The notes below the pieces were generated by a model that worked only from the letters and a program-made list of their open reading frames with translations, was not told the origin of the DNA and made no database searches. Positions 31,380 to 38,191 of a stretch of 38,191 nt of DNA are shown piece by piece; position 1 is the stretch's first letter, and each line of letters starts with the position of its first letter. The stretch comes from Candidatus Omnitrophota bacterium (GTDB lineage: Bacteria; Omnitrophota; Gorgyraeia; Duberdicusellales; 4484-171). The translations under genes and the position numbers were made by a program. Location: assembly GCA_003154195.1 (NCBI GenBank), contig PMCS01000004.1, positions 1-38,191 of the forward strand. The letters run 5' to 3'.

Positions 31380-32936
31380 CTACTTAATCTGCCGGGTTTC
31401 CGGCAAAATCGACTCGGTTACTTTAGGCAACTCCCCAAAAACATTTTGGTAAATCTCATTATATTTATCCTTACCGCCGATAAGGGCGCAGGTAAGCGGC
31501 ATGATTTTTTTCGCGGCGCTGCTCATCGCGCGGGAAATGTTTTGTATATCCCATTGGGCGTGGCTGTCTTCCCGCAGGCGCGAAATATGGCAAAGTTCCC
31601 GGGCGCTGACGCGCATCAGGACACGGCGCCGGTGAGCGTTGGTTAAAATATAGGGCGCCGCCAGAGGAACAGTTTTATTGATTGTATTATAAACTTCGGC
31701 GGATTCATCCGCGATTGCTTTAAAATATTTAGCCATACCGATTTCTTTTATCGACCGGGGTATCGTTAAGCCCAGCCGCGGGTCATAATCCTGAATGGTA
31801 ATGGTCGACATACGGTGGCGTTTCAACTGGCCAAAACAGGCGGCCGATAAAACAATATCGAAGGTAACGCCCGCGTATTCGAATTCCCGCAGCAGCGAAT
31901 CGTAAAACTGCATATTGCGCCACGCGGTTTTAAAAATAAGCTCTTTATCTTTCCGGGGCATTTTGCGGACAATCTTCAGACAACGTTTAAATGGCGCGGC
32001 CGATGAGGTGTGCAATATCGCGGCGGCAATAATCAAATCGGCGTCCCGGGTATAATCGACTATTTCAACTTCTCCGGCGCCCTTACGGCCGGTTTTCGTC
32101 CCCGTCAGGCCCGCCTTGCTCGCCTCGCGGCGAAGCCGAGGGCTAAGCAGGCGAGGCAGGCCCGCAGCAAGTTCCCGTAACTGCGGATAAGTCTTCCGGT
32201 CGCGGTCGTTGGCCTGGTGGAAAATAACAATCGAAGGAGCTACCTCGAAGGTTTCCTTATAAATAAGACGGCCCAAATCTTTAATTTCCAGCAGCGGCGA
32301 AGAAGCAAAACGCCGAAGCATCAGTTCCAAATTACGGGCGTTAATCGTAAGGCCGGCCTGGGACTGGGTCGCCAAAGCGGTGATATACCGGGCGTCTTCC
32401 TTAGCCCATCCTTCGAGTAAATTATGTTTTTTCTGGTCTTCGGCGAGACGGGGGTTATTTTTAAAAACATAAGTTTTTAACTTTCCCAGGAGCTCGAAAT
32501 AAGCGTCGTTCTGCCGCTTAACCATACCGATAAATTTCTTTTCCAAGCCCGTCCCGACCAATTCCTTGGGGACGACAAAATCCTTATCCAGGGTAATATA
32601 CCGCTGGGATTTTTCTGTGTACGAACAAAGCCGGAATTTCTCCAGCTCTTCCATAGCCAAACGCGAAGCGCCCAGGATATCGAGATTGAAAACGCTGTGT
32701 TCCGCCACCGAATGATGGCCCATTTTAAAGATAATCGTCTGGTTCGATTTACGCGAACGTTCGACTTCCAACCGTGCTTCCTGCCGTATTTCATTAATCG
32801 GTTTGGGGTCTCGGCTGATCCGCGCGTAAGCCGCGGAAATTACTTCCGGGGTGACATCATCACGCCGGCCGGTTTTTGCCTGCAGCTCTTCCAATACTTG
32901 CGTGTCTACATTATAACCCGCTAAATAAACTTTCAT
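31380..32936 (-). CDS. thyX: Tandem-domain flavin-dependent thymidylate synthase
   Basis: 518 residues, two ThyX-like domains (about 1-245 and 295-518). ThyX makes dTMP from dUMP with methylene-THF and FAD. Domain 1 has GHHSVAEHSVFNLDILGASR and K100-F-R102...S110-x-R112-Y, so it keeps the S and R of the RHRX7S-x-RY motif but has KF for RH. Domain 2 has KRHRMSTITIQDYD (R373-H-R375), so it keeps RHR but not the S at +8, and later RVSARELCHISRLREDSHAQWDI. The two halves may build one composite active site. Chlamydial ThyX is also around 530 residues. The interdomain linker is encoded by a GC-rich repeat. Confidence 0.9.
   Translation of the reverse strand: MKVYLAGYNVDTQVLEELQAKTGRRDDVTPEVISAAYARISRDPKPINEIRQEARLEVERSRKSNQTIIFKMGHHSVAEHSVFNLDILGASRLAMEELEKFRLCSYTEKSQRYITLDKDFVVPKELVGTGLEKKFIGMVKRQNDAYFELLGKLKTYVFKNNPRLAEDQKKHNLLEGWAKEDARYITALATQSQAGLTINARNLELMLRRFASSPLLEIKDLGRLIYKETFEVAPSIVIFHQANDRDRKTYPQLRELAAGLPRLLSPRLRREASKAGLTGTKTGRKGAGEVEIVDYTRDADLIIAAAILHTSSAAPFKRCLKIVRKMPRKDKELIFKTAWRNMQFYDSLLREFEYAGVTFDIVLSAACFGQLKRHRMSTITIQDYDPRLGLTIPRSIKEIGMAKYFKAIADESAEVYNTINKTVPLAAPYILTNAHRRRVLMRVSARELCHISRLREDSHAQWDIQNISRAMSSAAKKIMPLTCALIGGKDKYNEIYQNVFGELPKVTESILPETRQIK
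32091..32162 (-). repeat. GC-rich repeat unit lying in frame inside thyX
   Basis: CGGCGAAGCCGAGGGCTAAG followed by AGGCGAGGCAGGC resembles the intergenic unit near 26770 (AGCCGAGGGC and AGGCGAGGC are identical). It encodes about residues 258-282 of ThyX, an Arg/Leu/Ser-rich stretch between the two domains. Confidence 0.55.
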
Positions 32937-32981
32937 CTTTGCTCCCTTAAAAAAGTAATGCCAAAAACTAGATGTAACAAC

Positions 32982-33202
32982 AAACCCATAAAGATTTTAC
33001 CACCAAGACACAAAGTACACAAAGAAAAAAATACATGATTTAATTTTAAATTGTTCATGGCCATTTGCCATTTTAAATTTTTAAAAAATGATAAATGTCC
33101 AATGCCCAATGATACTTTTAAAATGAATTAATCATTGGTTTTTTGTGCCTTGGTGGTAAAGTTTTTGGTTTTATATTTTAGTGTCTTGGTGGTGAAAATG
33201 GC
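32982..33202. repeat. Composite repeat: family B nested in family A
   Basis: Left A words (AAAGATTTTACCACCAAGAC) enclose a complete B unit (ATTTTAAATTGTTCATGGCC ... TGAATTAATCATTGG). Right A words (TTTGTGCCTTGGTGGTAAAG, GTGTCTTGGTGGTG) follow. It is organised as at 19547-19772 and fills the gap upstream of the 154-residue gene's stop. Confidence 0.88.
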
Positions 33203-33209
33203 TTTGCCT

Positions 33210-33674
33210 TTATTGATTGCGATGCGGCGACGTTAAATTTTGACGATTTAAAATATACCGGCGGAACATCGCCGCGACGACCGGCGGCGGGACAGAATCA
33301 ATCAACAGAGATATCCTCTTCTTGGTAAGCGACTTGATTATTGTTGCGGCTTCCACCTTGCTCAATCCCGGCTTAAATCCATCATTCCCCCGGGATTTAG
33401 CGAAATAAGGCTGGACGGCCGCGTAATCTTTATTAAATTTTTTGTCATCCATTTTCTGGATTCGATAGATGCTGTCCTGTTTTATTTTTTCCAGTCCGGT
33501 AAATACTAAATATGTTTTGGCCGCAGCCCTCAACACCGAAACGATCAGGCTGTTCTCCATTGCCCCCAATATCCCGGCAGAGACATTGGAGACGATGAAC
33601 AATGAAATTAAAAAAACGATGCTGATTCTTAAAAGTCGTAACGCGGGAAAATTAGAAAACATACGTATTCTCAA
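33210..33674 (-). CDS. Unknown secreted 154-residue protein
   Basis: A hydrophobic segment at about 12-32, ending VSNVSAG, looks like a signal peptide or anchor. The rest is helical and basic: AAKTYLVFTGLEKIKQDSIY, YFAKSRGNDGFKPGLSKVEA and IDSVPPPVVAAMFRRYILNR. I recognise no family. The gene stands alone between repeats of families A/B and E. The second Met (residue 5) is a possible start. Codon use is like its neighbours. Confidence 0.65.
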   Translation of the reverse strand: MRIRMFSNFPALRLLRISIVFLISLFIVSNVSAGILGAMENSLIVSVLRAAAKTYLVFTGLEKIKQDSIYRIQKMDDKKFNKDYAAVQPYFAKSRGNDGFKPGLSKVEAATIIKSLTKKRISLLIDSVPPPVVAAMFRRYILNRQNLTSPHRNQ

Positions 33675-33681
33675 TAAAAAC

Positions 33682-33863
33682 CTTTGTCCACAGATTGCTC
33701 AGATTTTTATAGATTTGTGGAAAATACAAAAACTGATATTTTGATTTAATTTTTGCTTTAATATAATATGTAATTCGCTGTTACGCGGATTATCCAGATT
33801 TGTCCATGCCAGAATTTTCTTTTCAATCTGCGCCAATCTGAGAAATCTGTGGACTATATATTT
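33682..33863. repeat. Family E repeat with TGTCCACAGAT arms
   Basis: TTTGTCCACAGATTGCTCAG at the left and AATCTGAGAAATCTGTGGAC at the right are near complements. The words CAATCTGTGGACAA recur at 23278. It lies between the SpoIID gene and the 154-residue gene. Confidence 0.78.
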
Positions 33864-33889
33864 TTTAAGGCAACGGGGCACCGGATAGG

Positions 33890-35749
33890 TTAATACTTCT
33901 CTTTAATGACCGTGCCGGGGTAATAATGCTCCAGGATATCTTTATAGCCGAATCCCTCCCGCGCCATCCCCACTGCCCCATCCTGGCATAAACCCGCGCC
34001 ATGGCCGAACCCCGCCCCCCAGATTATAACCATCGCGGGCTTCCCGTAAGAATATTTAATTTCGATTTTAAACAAACTACTACGTAATTTATCGAAATAA
34101 TTCCGGATGCTCAGGCCGCCGTCGAGAGCGATTTTTTCCTTACCGACTGCCACATCGACACGCTCATAGCGAAAGCATTCGCCCTGGGCGCCAGGTTTAA
34201 TCTTTTTTACATCCGCCAAGGGGTATCCGAAAACAAGAAAAAAATCTTCGCGGTCGTAAATCCTCTGCCAACGAAAATTGCTCCCGCTCGACTCTCCCGC
34301 GCAGAAAGCCGGAAAGCGGCGTCTGACCCATTCCTCTTCTTCATAAGGAGACAGGGACACCGGCGTGTTATCCTCAGAATCGAACTTATTCTTTGGATAA
34401 GCTTGCTTACCAAAAAAAGACGAGCGCGGGCATCCGCCGCAATTAGCGTGGTAGAATACTTCAAGCGGCGCGCCGTTGTATTCGGCAACCTCCCCCCTGG
34501 TCTCGTCAACAGCAAGGCTCGCTCGTTTATTCTCCGATAAAAACCCTAAATAAGCCTGGCAATGCGGCTCCGCGCAAAAATCAAAACCTTCCCTGCGGTG
34601 ACGGCCTGAATTTTTAAAAACAAAAGTACGAGCGGCCACCGCCTGGGCCTTAAGCGCCTCTTCGGGAGAGCCGGGGTTAATCTCCGACGGTAAAACGCCG
34701 TAGAGATAATCCTCAACCGTAAGCTCATTAATCAACGTTATGCCGCTCTTATCCCGGACAACCCGCATCCCGCCCCGATAGGCCCGGTCGGCCTGCGCCT
34801 GCCAGAAATTATTTTTACCAAACATCAAGTCCAGGATATATAACGGGTAAGCCGTCGGTTTGATTTCCACCGGCCCGTAAAACCGCGCGTATTCTTTTTT
34901 GGTTTTGTAATCGGCGATTGTTATTTCACTGCCGTTAAGAGAAACCAGGTAAAATTTATCCGGCGCTACCGGGAAAGAACTCTTGCCGCCCAAGACCACG
35001 GTAGCGGCTCCCGAACTAAAGACAAAATCATCCAATCCAGCGGCGATGCCGACCGTAACATAAGGTATGCCTTTCCCCGGCGCATAGGGAAGCAGTTTAA
35101 TGCCACCCCGCCGCGCTTCTTTCTCTTCCCTTTCCTTTAAGAAAAAACCTTTCCCCAGAAGGCTCCGGGCCGCCTCAAAGGCTTTCATGATCGGTATATT
35201 GCGCGGATAAAAATTAGCCGCTTTCGACAAATAGCTGTACGCTTGTCCGTAATTCTTTTCTTTTAAAAATAAATCGCCCAGATAATAATTGACAACACGA
35301 ATGCTGGAATCATAAGCGTTAAGGCGGATGAAATAATTTTTCGCTTCGGCGTAAGCGCCTTGATGATAATAAATTTTACCAAGCCGGTAAAGGGCGATAC
35401 TGTTTTTTTCCAGGGCCAGGGAACGGGAGTAATTTTTTATTGCCGGGACGGTTTTGCCTAAATCCTCGAGGGCTAAACCGAGATACACAAAATCAAGCCA
35501 GTCTTTTTGCCGAATCCGGCTAAAAATCCGTAACGCTTTCCGGGGGTAACCGCCGAGGAAATAAATACGGGCAAGGTACTTTTTTACCCGCTCATCCCCG
35601 GTTTTAGCGCTCAATAAAACTTCAATGGCTCGCGAGTAATTCCCCGCCTCTTTATACGAAGCGGCCCGGTCGAGGCATTCACGGCTATCGGCGTATCCCG
35701 ACGCAGAAAAAACCAGTAAAAAAATAGAAAATACAAAAAATCCACGCAT
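33890..35749 (-). CDS. TPR-SpoIID/LytB-domain protein, exported
   Basis: 619 residues. The signal peptide spans 1 to about 20. TPR-type helices run from about 22 to 200 (GNYSRAIEVLL, GGYPRKALRIFSRI, GKTVPAIKNYSRSLALEKN, GAYAEAKNYFIRL, KNYGQAYSYLSKAANFYPRN). The SpoIID/LytB domain follows: GGMRVVRDKSGITLINELTV, DYLYGVLPSEINPGSP, ALKAQAVAARTFVFKN, CQAYLGF, VFYHANCGGCPRS and a C-terminal GFGHGAGLCQDGA-MA. SpoIID-type proteins cleave denuded peptidoglycan; homologues occur widely outside spore formers, so this is best read as a cell-wall remodelling enzyme. The ribosome site appears to be supplied by the palindromic element just upstream (GGGGTAAAAACATG). Confidence 0.92.
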   Translation of the reverse strand: MRGFFVFSIFLLVFSASGYADSRECLDRAASYKEAGNYSRAIEVLLSAKTGDERVKKYLARIYFLGGYPRKALRIFSRIRQKDWLDFVYLGLALEDLGKTVPAIKNYSRSLALEKNSIALYRLGKIYYHQGAYAEAKNYFIRLNAYDSSIRVVNYYLGDLFLKEKNYGQAYSYLSKAANFYPRNIPIMKAFEAARSLLGKGFFLKEREEKEARRGGIKLLPYAPGKGIPYVTVGIAAGLDDFVFSSGAATVVLGGKSSFPVAPDKFYLVSLNGSEITIADYKTKKEYARFYGPVEIKPTAYPLYILDLMFGKNNFWQAQADRAYRGGMRVVRDKSGITLINELTVEDYLYGVLPSEINPGSPEEALKAQAVAARTFVFKNSGRHRREGFDFCAEPHCQAYLGFLSENKRASLAVDETRGEVAEYNGAPLEVFYHANCGGCPRSSFFGKQAYPKNKFDSEDNTPVSLSPYEEEEWVRRRFPAFCAGESSGSNFRWQRIYDREDFFLVFGYPLADVKKIKPGAQGECFRYERVDVAVGKEKIALDGGLSIRNYFDKLRSSLFKIEIKYSYGKPAMVIIWGAGFGHGAGLCQDGAVGMAREGFGYKDILEHYYPGTVIKEKY

Positions 35750-35755
35750 GTTTTT

Positions 35756-35898
35756 ACCCCGTTAGAGAAAGTTCCCCCCGTTAGAAGTACGCTCTAACGG
35801 GACAAGCCGACAGAGCCGATGGTATATATCCAGAAGCGGACAACGGTTTATACCGCCGTTGCGCAATACTATTAGAGAACAAAGTTCTCTAACGGGGT
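35756..35898. mobile_element. MITE-like element with 14-bp terminal inverted repeats
   Basis: ACCCCGTTAGAGAA at 35756-35769 and its exact complement at 35885-35898 bound 143 bases with no coding capacity. Inside are two perfect 9-bp hairpins: CCCGTTAGA/TCTAACGGG (35777-35801) and TTAGAGAAC/GTTCTCTAA (35872-35892). It lies directly upstream of the SpoIID gene. No transposase is seen; a MITE is the simplest reading, and a regulatory structure is the alternative. Confidence 0.6.
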
Positions 35899-35955
35899 TT
35901 ACTTTAGCATTAACTAGAAAATTTGCAACGACGAAAAATAAACCACGAAACAACC

Positions 35956-36135
35956 AAAACAGCAAACCAAAAACTTTACCACGAAGGCACTAAGTTCACA
36001 AAGAAATTCAGTATATACCTTTAGGTAATTCTAAAAATCCCCCTACATGTTCTGAATATTTTACATCTGAAATTATCAATCTAGTTTTTCTTCGTGCCTT
36101 GGTGCCTTCATGGTAAAGCTTTTGGTTTTATTTTT
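35956..36135. repeat. Family A palindromic repeat
   Basis: The left arm is AAACTTTACCACGAAGGCAC and the right arm is GTGCCTTGGTGCC then TTCATGGTAAAGCTTTTGG, around an AT-rich centre unlike the others. It lies between the MITE-like element and the lpxI stop. Confidence 0.85.
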
Positions 36136-36151
36136 AGGGAAGTGCTTGTTT

Positions 36152-36991
36152 TTACTTTCCAATCACGGGGATGGCGAATTTTTTAGCCAGGGAAAGAAAA
36201 CGCTCTTTTTCCAGAATAATAACCTTTCCTTTTTCCAGAACCAGAGCGCCGGCTTTGATTTTTTTGAGGAGTTTTAGCGTGGATAATCCTACCACGGGGA
36301 CATCGAACCGTAAATCCTGAGTGCGTTTGCAGAATTTTAAAATCACGCAGCCGGCGCCGCCGAGAGAGTAAGCGCGTTTTATTGCCCGGTCGGTACCTTC
36401 GAACGATTCGAGAGAAACCACCGCCCCCTGCTTAACGGCGATAGTCTGTCCGACATCAAGCTCCACGTAACGGCCGGCGATAGCTACGCCGAAATCAATA
36501 TCCCGCGCCAAATCGACGGATAAAAACAGGCCGTCCATGACGCCTTCACCGGCCAGTTGATCTTTTAAATAAAGCGTAGAATCCAGAAATATTACTCCCT
36601 GATTTTGCAGATAACCGATGAGGGCGGTAAAAATCGTGTGGGGCCGGAAATCCGATATGCCGGCGGCAAGCGCGCGAAAGTCATCATCCCAAAGCTTCTT
36701 GCGAAAAATACGCACGGGGCTGACCTGGCCGGCCATAACCCATTCCAGGATACCATCTTTCTTTATCGCCGCGGTCAATTCACCCAACCGGCCGGGATTC
36801 ACCCAATAAACTTTATCGGCATATCGCGATATCGACACGCTGGTCTCACCCCGAAAAGCTACCGCCGCGATAAAAGAATTTTTATTTTTTTCTTTAATGC
36901 TTTTGATAAGAAGCAGAGGAAGAAGGCGGTTGCCGGCGATAACGCCGAGACGCAGATTATTAATCTTGGGAGGATTGTTGTTGTTATCCAT
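36152..36991 (-). CDS. lpxI: UDP-2,3-diacylglucosamine pyrophosphatase LpxI
   Basis: 279 residues, DUF1009 family. It hydrolyses UDP-2,3-diacylglucosamine to lipid X in lipid A synthesis, replacing LpxH in many diderms. Marks: LGVIAGNRLLPLLLIKS, the KVYWVNPGRLGELTAAIKK region, VMAGQVSPVRIF, DSTLYLKDQLAGEGVM, DFGVAIAGRYVELDVGQTIAVKQGAVVSLES and GAGCVILKFCKRTQDLRFDVPVVGLSTL. Upstream, past a family C repeat, is lpxA, as in other lpxI clusters. Confidence 0.94.
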   Translation of the reverse strand: MDNNNNPPKINNLRLGVIAGNRLLPLLLIKSIKEKNKNSFIAAVAFRGETSVSISRYADKVYWVNPGRLGELTAAIKKDGILEWVMAGQVSPVRIFRKKLWDDDFRALAAGISDFRPHTIFTALIGYLQNQGVIFLDSTLYLKDQLAGEGVMDGLFLSVDLARDIDFGVAIAGRYVELDVGQTIAVKQGAVVSLESFEGTDRAIKRAYSLGGAGCVILKFCKRTQDLRFDVPVVGLSTLKLLKKIKAGALVLEKGKVIILEKERFLSLAKKFAIPVIGK

Positions 36992-36994
36992 TAA

Positions 36995-37140
36995 TTAAGG
37001 GAATTGGGGTATCAGGGAATCGGGATCTGGAAATTGGGATATCGGGTATTTGGTTATAGGTCATAACCTCGTCGGCCTTTTCCCTAACCTCCCAATTTCC
37101 TAATCCCCAAATCCTGATATCCTAATCCCCTGCTATCCTA
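36995..37140. repeat. Family C palindromic repeat
   Basis: AATTGGGGTATCAGGGAATC and AAATTGGGATATCGGG are answered by CTCCCAATTTCCTAATCCCC and AAATCCTGATATCC. It splits lpxA from lpxI. Confidence 0.85.
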
Positions 37141-37144
37141 TAAA

Positions 37145-37951
37145 TTACCGGCCGATTCCACGTTTCGACGAAGAAATAAAATCAAGAAGAATGTCAACTT
37201 CTTTTACAGCGGGATATTCGTTTTTGATAATCTCTTTAGCTTTATCAAAAGTATGATTTTCAAAAAAAAGCGTCTTAAAAACCTTTTTCAACGCTTGAAT
37301 CGTCGCGGCGGAAAACCCAGCCCGTTTTAAACCGACACTATTAAGGCCGCAGACAATCGCGGGATGGCCGTCGCACATCGAATAGGGCGGCGCGTCCTGA
37401 ACAACCTTGGAGCAACCGCCGACAATCGAATAATCACCCAGCCGGCAAAATTGATGCACGGCAGTCAACCCGCCAATCACTACTTTATTGCCTACTTCGA
37501 CACTACCGGCTAACGTCGCGTTATTAGCAAAAATATTATTATCGCCGACCAGGCAATCGTGGGCGATATGCGAATAGGCCATAAAAAGGTTGCCCCGGCC
37601 GACGATAGTTTTAGAATCGGGCCGGGTGCCGCGGTTCATCGTAACAAATTCGCGGATGATGTTATTGTCGCCGATTACCAAGAAACTGCGGCTGCCGTCG
37701 AACTTTAAATCCTGTGATATATTGCCGACCATCGCGTAAGGGAAAATATGGCAATTTTTTCCTACTTCAGTATATTCTAAAACATGGGCAAACGAATCAA
37801 TGAAAGTCCCGTCGCCGATCCGGACGTTATCGCCGATTACCGCGTAGGGGCCGATTGTAACATTTTTGCCGATAACAGCTTTGCGGCTTACCATCGCCCG
37901 GCGGTCGATTTTTTTTGCCTGTTTTTTGCTTTTTTGACTCTGCTTTTTCAT
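37145..37951 (-). CDS. lpxA: UDP-N-acetylglucosamine acyltransferase LpxA
   Basis: 268 residues. It transfers a hydroxyacyl chain from ACP to UDP-GlcNAc, the first step of lipid A synthesis, in the cytoplasm. Left-handed beta-helix hexapeptide repeats run through VIGKNVTIGPYAVIGDNVRIG to about 190. The catalytic His is H131 in AYSHIAHDCLVGDNNIFANN. IREFVTMNRGT and GLNSVGLKRAGF are LpxA signatures. The N-terminal Lys-rich tail (MKKQSQKSKKQAKKIDRR) is unusual, and the real start could be further in, though none is marked by a better ribosome site. Confidence 0.95.
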   Translation of the reverse strand: MKKQSQKSKKQAKKIDRRAMVSRKAVIGKNVTIGPYAVIGDNVRIGDGTFIDSFAHVLEYTEVGKNCHIFPYAMVGNISQDLKFDGSRSFLVIGDNNIIREFVTMNRGTRPDSKTIVGRGNLFMAYSHIAHDCLVGDNNIFANNATLAGSVEVGNKVVIGGLTAVHQFCRLGDYSIVGGCSKVVQDAPPYSMCDGHPAIVCGLNSVGLKRAGFSAATIQALKKVFKTLFFENHTFDKAKEIIKNEYPAVKEVDILLDFISSSKRGIGR

Positions 37952-37999
37952 TTTTTTATCTGCCTATAAATTCTGAAAAATGGTTAAGATAAATTCATA

Positions 38000-38071
38000 A
38001 TAAAACCCAAAACTTCACCACCAAGGCACTAAGAAACGATTCAAAACCGTAAAGCTTTATCACTAAGATGG
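38000..38071. repeat. Family A repeat, left arms only, next to an insertion element
   Basis: TAAAACCCAAAACTTCACCA, CCAAGGCACTAAG and a second arm-like phrase AAAACCGTAAAGCTTTATCAC are present. The complementary right arm is not seen before the transposase start. The element may be interrupted by the IS110-like insertion. Confidence 0.7.
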
Positions 38072-38100
38072 TATGTTAATGTGTCAATCTTCTCCTAAGG

Positions 38101-38116
38101 GGATATAATTATATCC
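38101..38116. promoter_or_regulatory. Perfect 16-bp palindrome before the transposase
   Basis: GGATATAATTATATCC is its own complement. It lies directly in front of the ribosome site (AAAGGGAGG) of the probable transposase. It may be an operator or the -10 region of its promoter. Confidence 0.6.
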
Positions 38117-38131
38117 AAAGGGAGGTGTCAC

Positions 38132-38191
38132 ATGATACATACCTACAGGCCCAGTGATTACGATATTTTTATCGGTATCGATACCGATAAA
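38132..38191 (+). CDS. IS110-family transposase, first 20 codons
   Basis: The window cuts the gene after MIHTYRPSDYDIFIGIDTDK. A strong ribosome site (AAAGGGAGGTG) precedes the ATG. The DxFxGIDxxK start matches the N-terminus of IS110/IS1111 DEDD recombinases, where the D of GID is the first catalytic acid. Only 20 residues are visible, so the call rests on this motif and on the position in a palindromic repeat, a preferred target of several elements of this family. Confidence 0.6.
   Translation, partial: MIHTYRPSDYDIFIGIDTDK

Noticed and set aside
33890-35749. Evidence for sporulation from SpoIID and SPL-like proteins
   Set aside because: SpoIID/LytB and SPL-family proteins are common outside spore formers, and no other sporulation gene is seen.

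Overview
The window comes from a diderm (LPS-bearing) bacterium. Nearly every enzyme for Kdo (kdsB, kdsA, kdsD, kdsC), heptose kinase, lipid A (lpxA, lpxI) and LPS export (lptB and a fused lptC-lptA) is present. The mix of these genes with a tandem-domain ThyX, NapH/NapG-type polyferredoxin, DUF362 protein, SPL-like radical SAM proteins and very many palindromic intergenic repeats fits Candidatus Omnitrophota best. That assignment is an inference from gene content, not a proof. I saw no rRNA, tRNA or CRISPR array.

Layout. 0.1-9.2 kb, minus strand: a long gene train reading kdsB-kdsA-(secreted tandem carbohydrate-binding-like protein)-kdsD-kdsC-lptCA-lptB-tig-clpP-(secreted thioredoxin-like protein). 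9.2-17.0 kb, minus: heptose kinase, DUF2156 protein, 4-alpha-glucanotransferase, M42 peptidase, sugar isomerase-like TIM barrel, HemW. 17.3-22.6 kb is the only plus-strand block: three radical SAM proteins (two of the spore-photoproduct-lyase type), a GT2 glycosyltransferase and a DgkA-type kinase. 22.7-26.7 kb, minus: stand-alone receiver, beta-repeat protein, secreted PLD-like protein with a winged-helix tail, a 52-residue ORF, and a secreted Sm-like/STI1-like protein. 27.0-31.1 kb, minus: a redox block (NapH-NapG fusion, DUF362 protein, mini HicB-like ORF, nitroreductase, receiver). 31.4-38.0 kb, minus: ThyX, an unknown secreted protein, TPR-SpoIID protein, LpxI, LpxA. The window ends in the first 20 codons of a probable IS110-family transposase on the plus strand.

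The most striking non-coding signal is that most gaps are filled by members of at least five unrelated palindromic repeat families (called A-E here), some nested in one another. Each can fold into a long hairpin. They set start codons, abut stop codons, and one GC-rich repeat appears to lie in frame inside thyX. The IS110-like element at the right edge seems to sit in a family A palindrome.

Candidate unusual systems are: a tandem ThyX whose RHR and S-x-R motif halves are split between domains; a NapH-NapG fusion with an internal twin-arginine segment beside a DUF362 protein; a secreted single-HKD PLD protein carrying winged-helix DNA-binding features; and a secreted carbohydrate-binding-like protein built into the Kdo operon.
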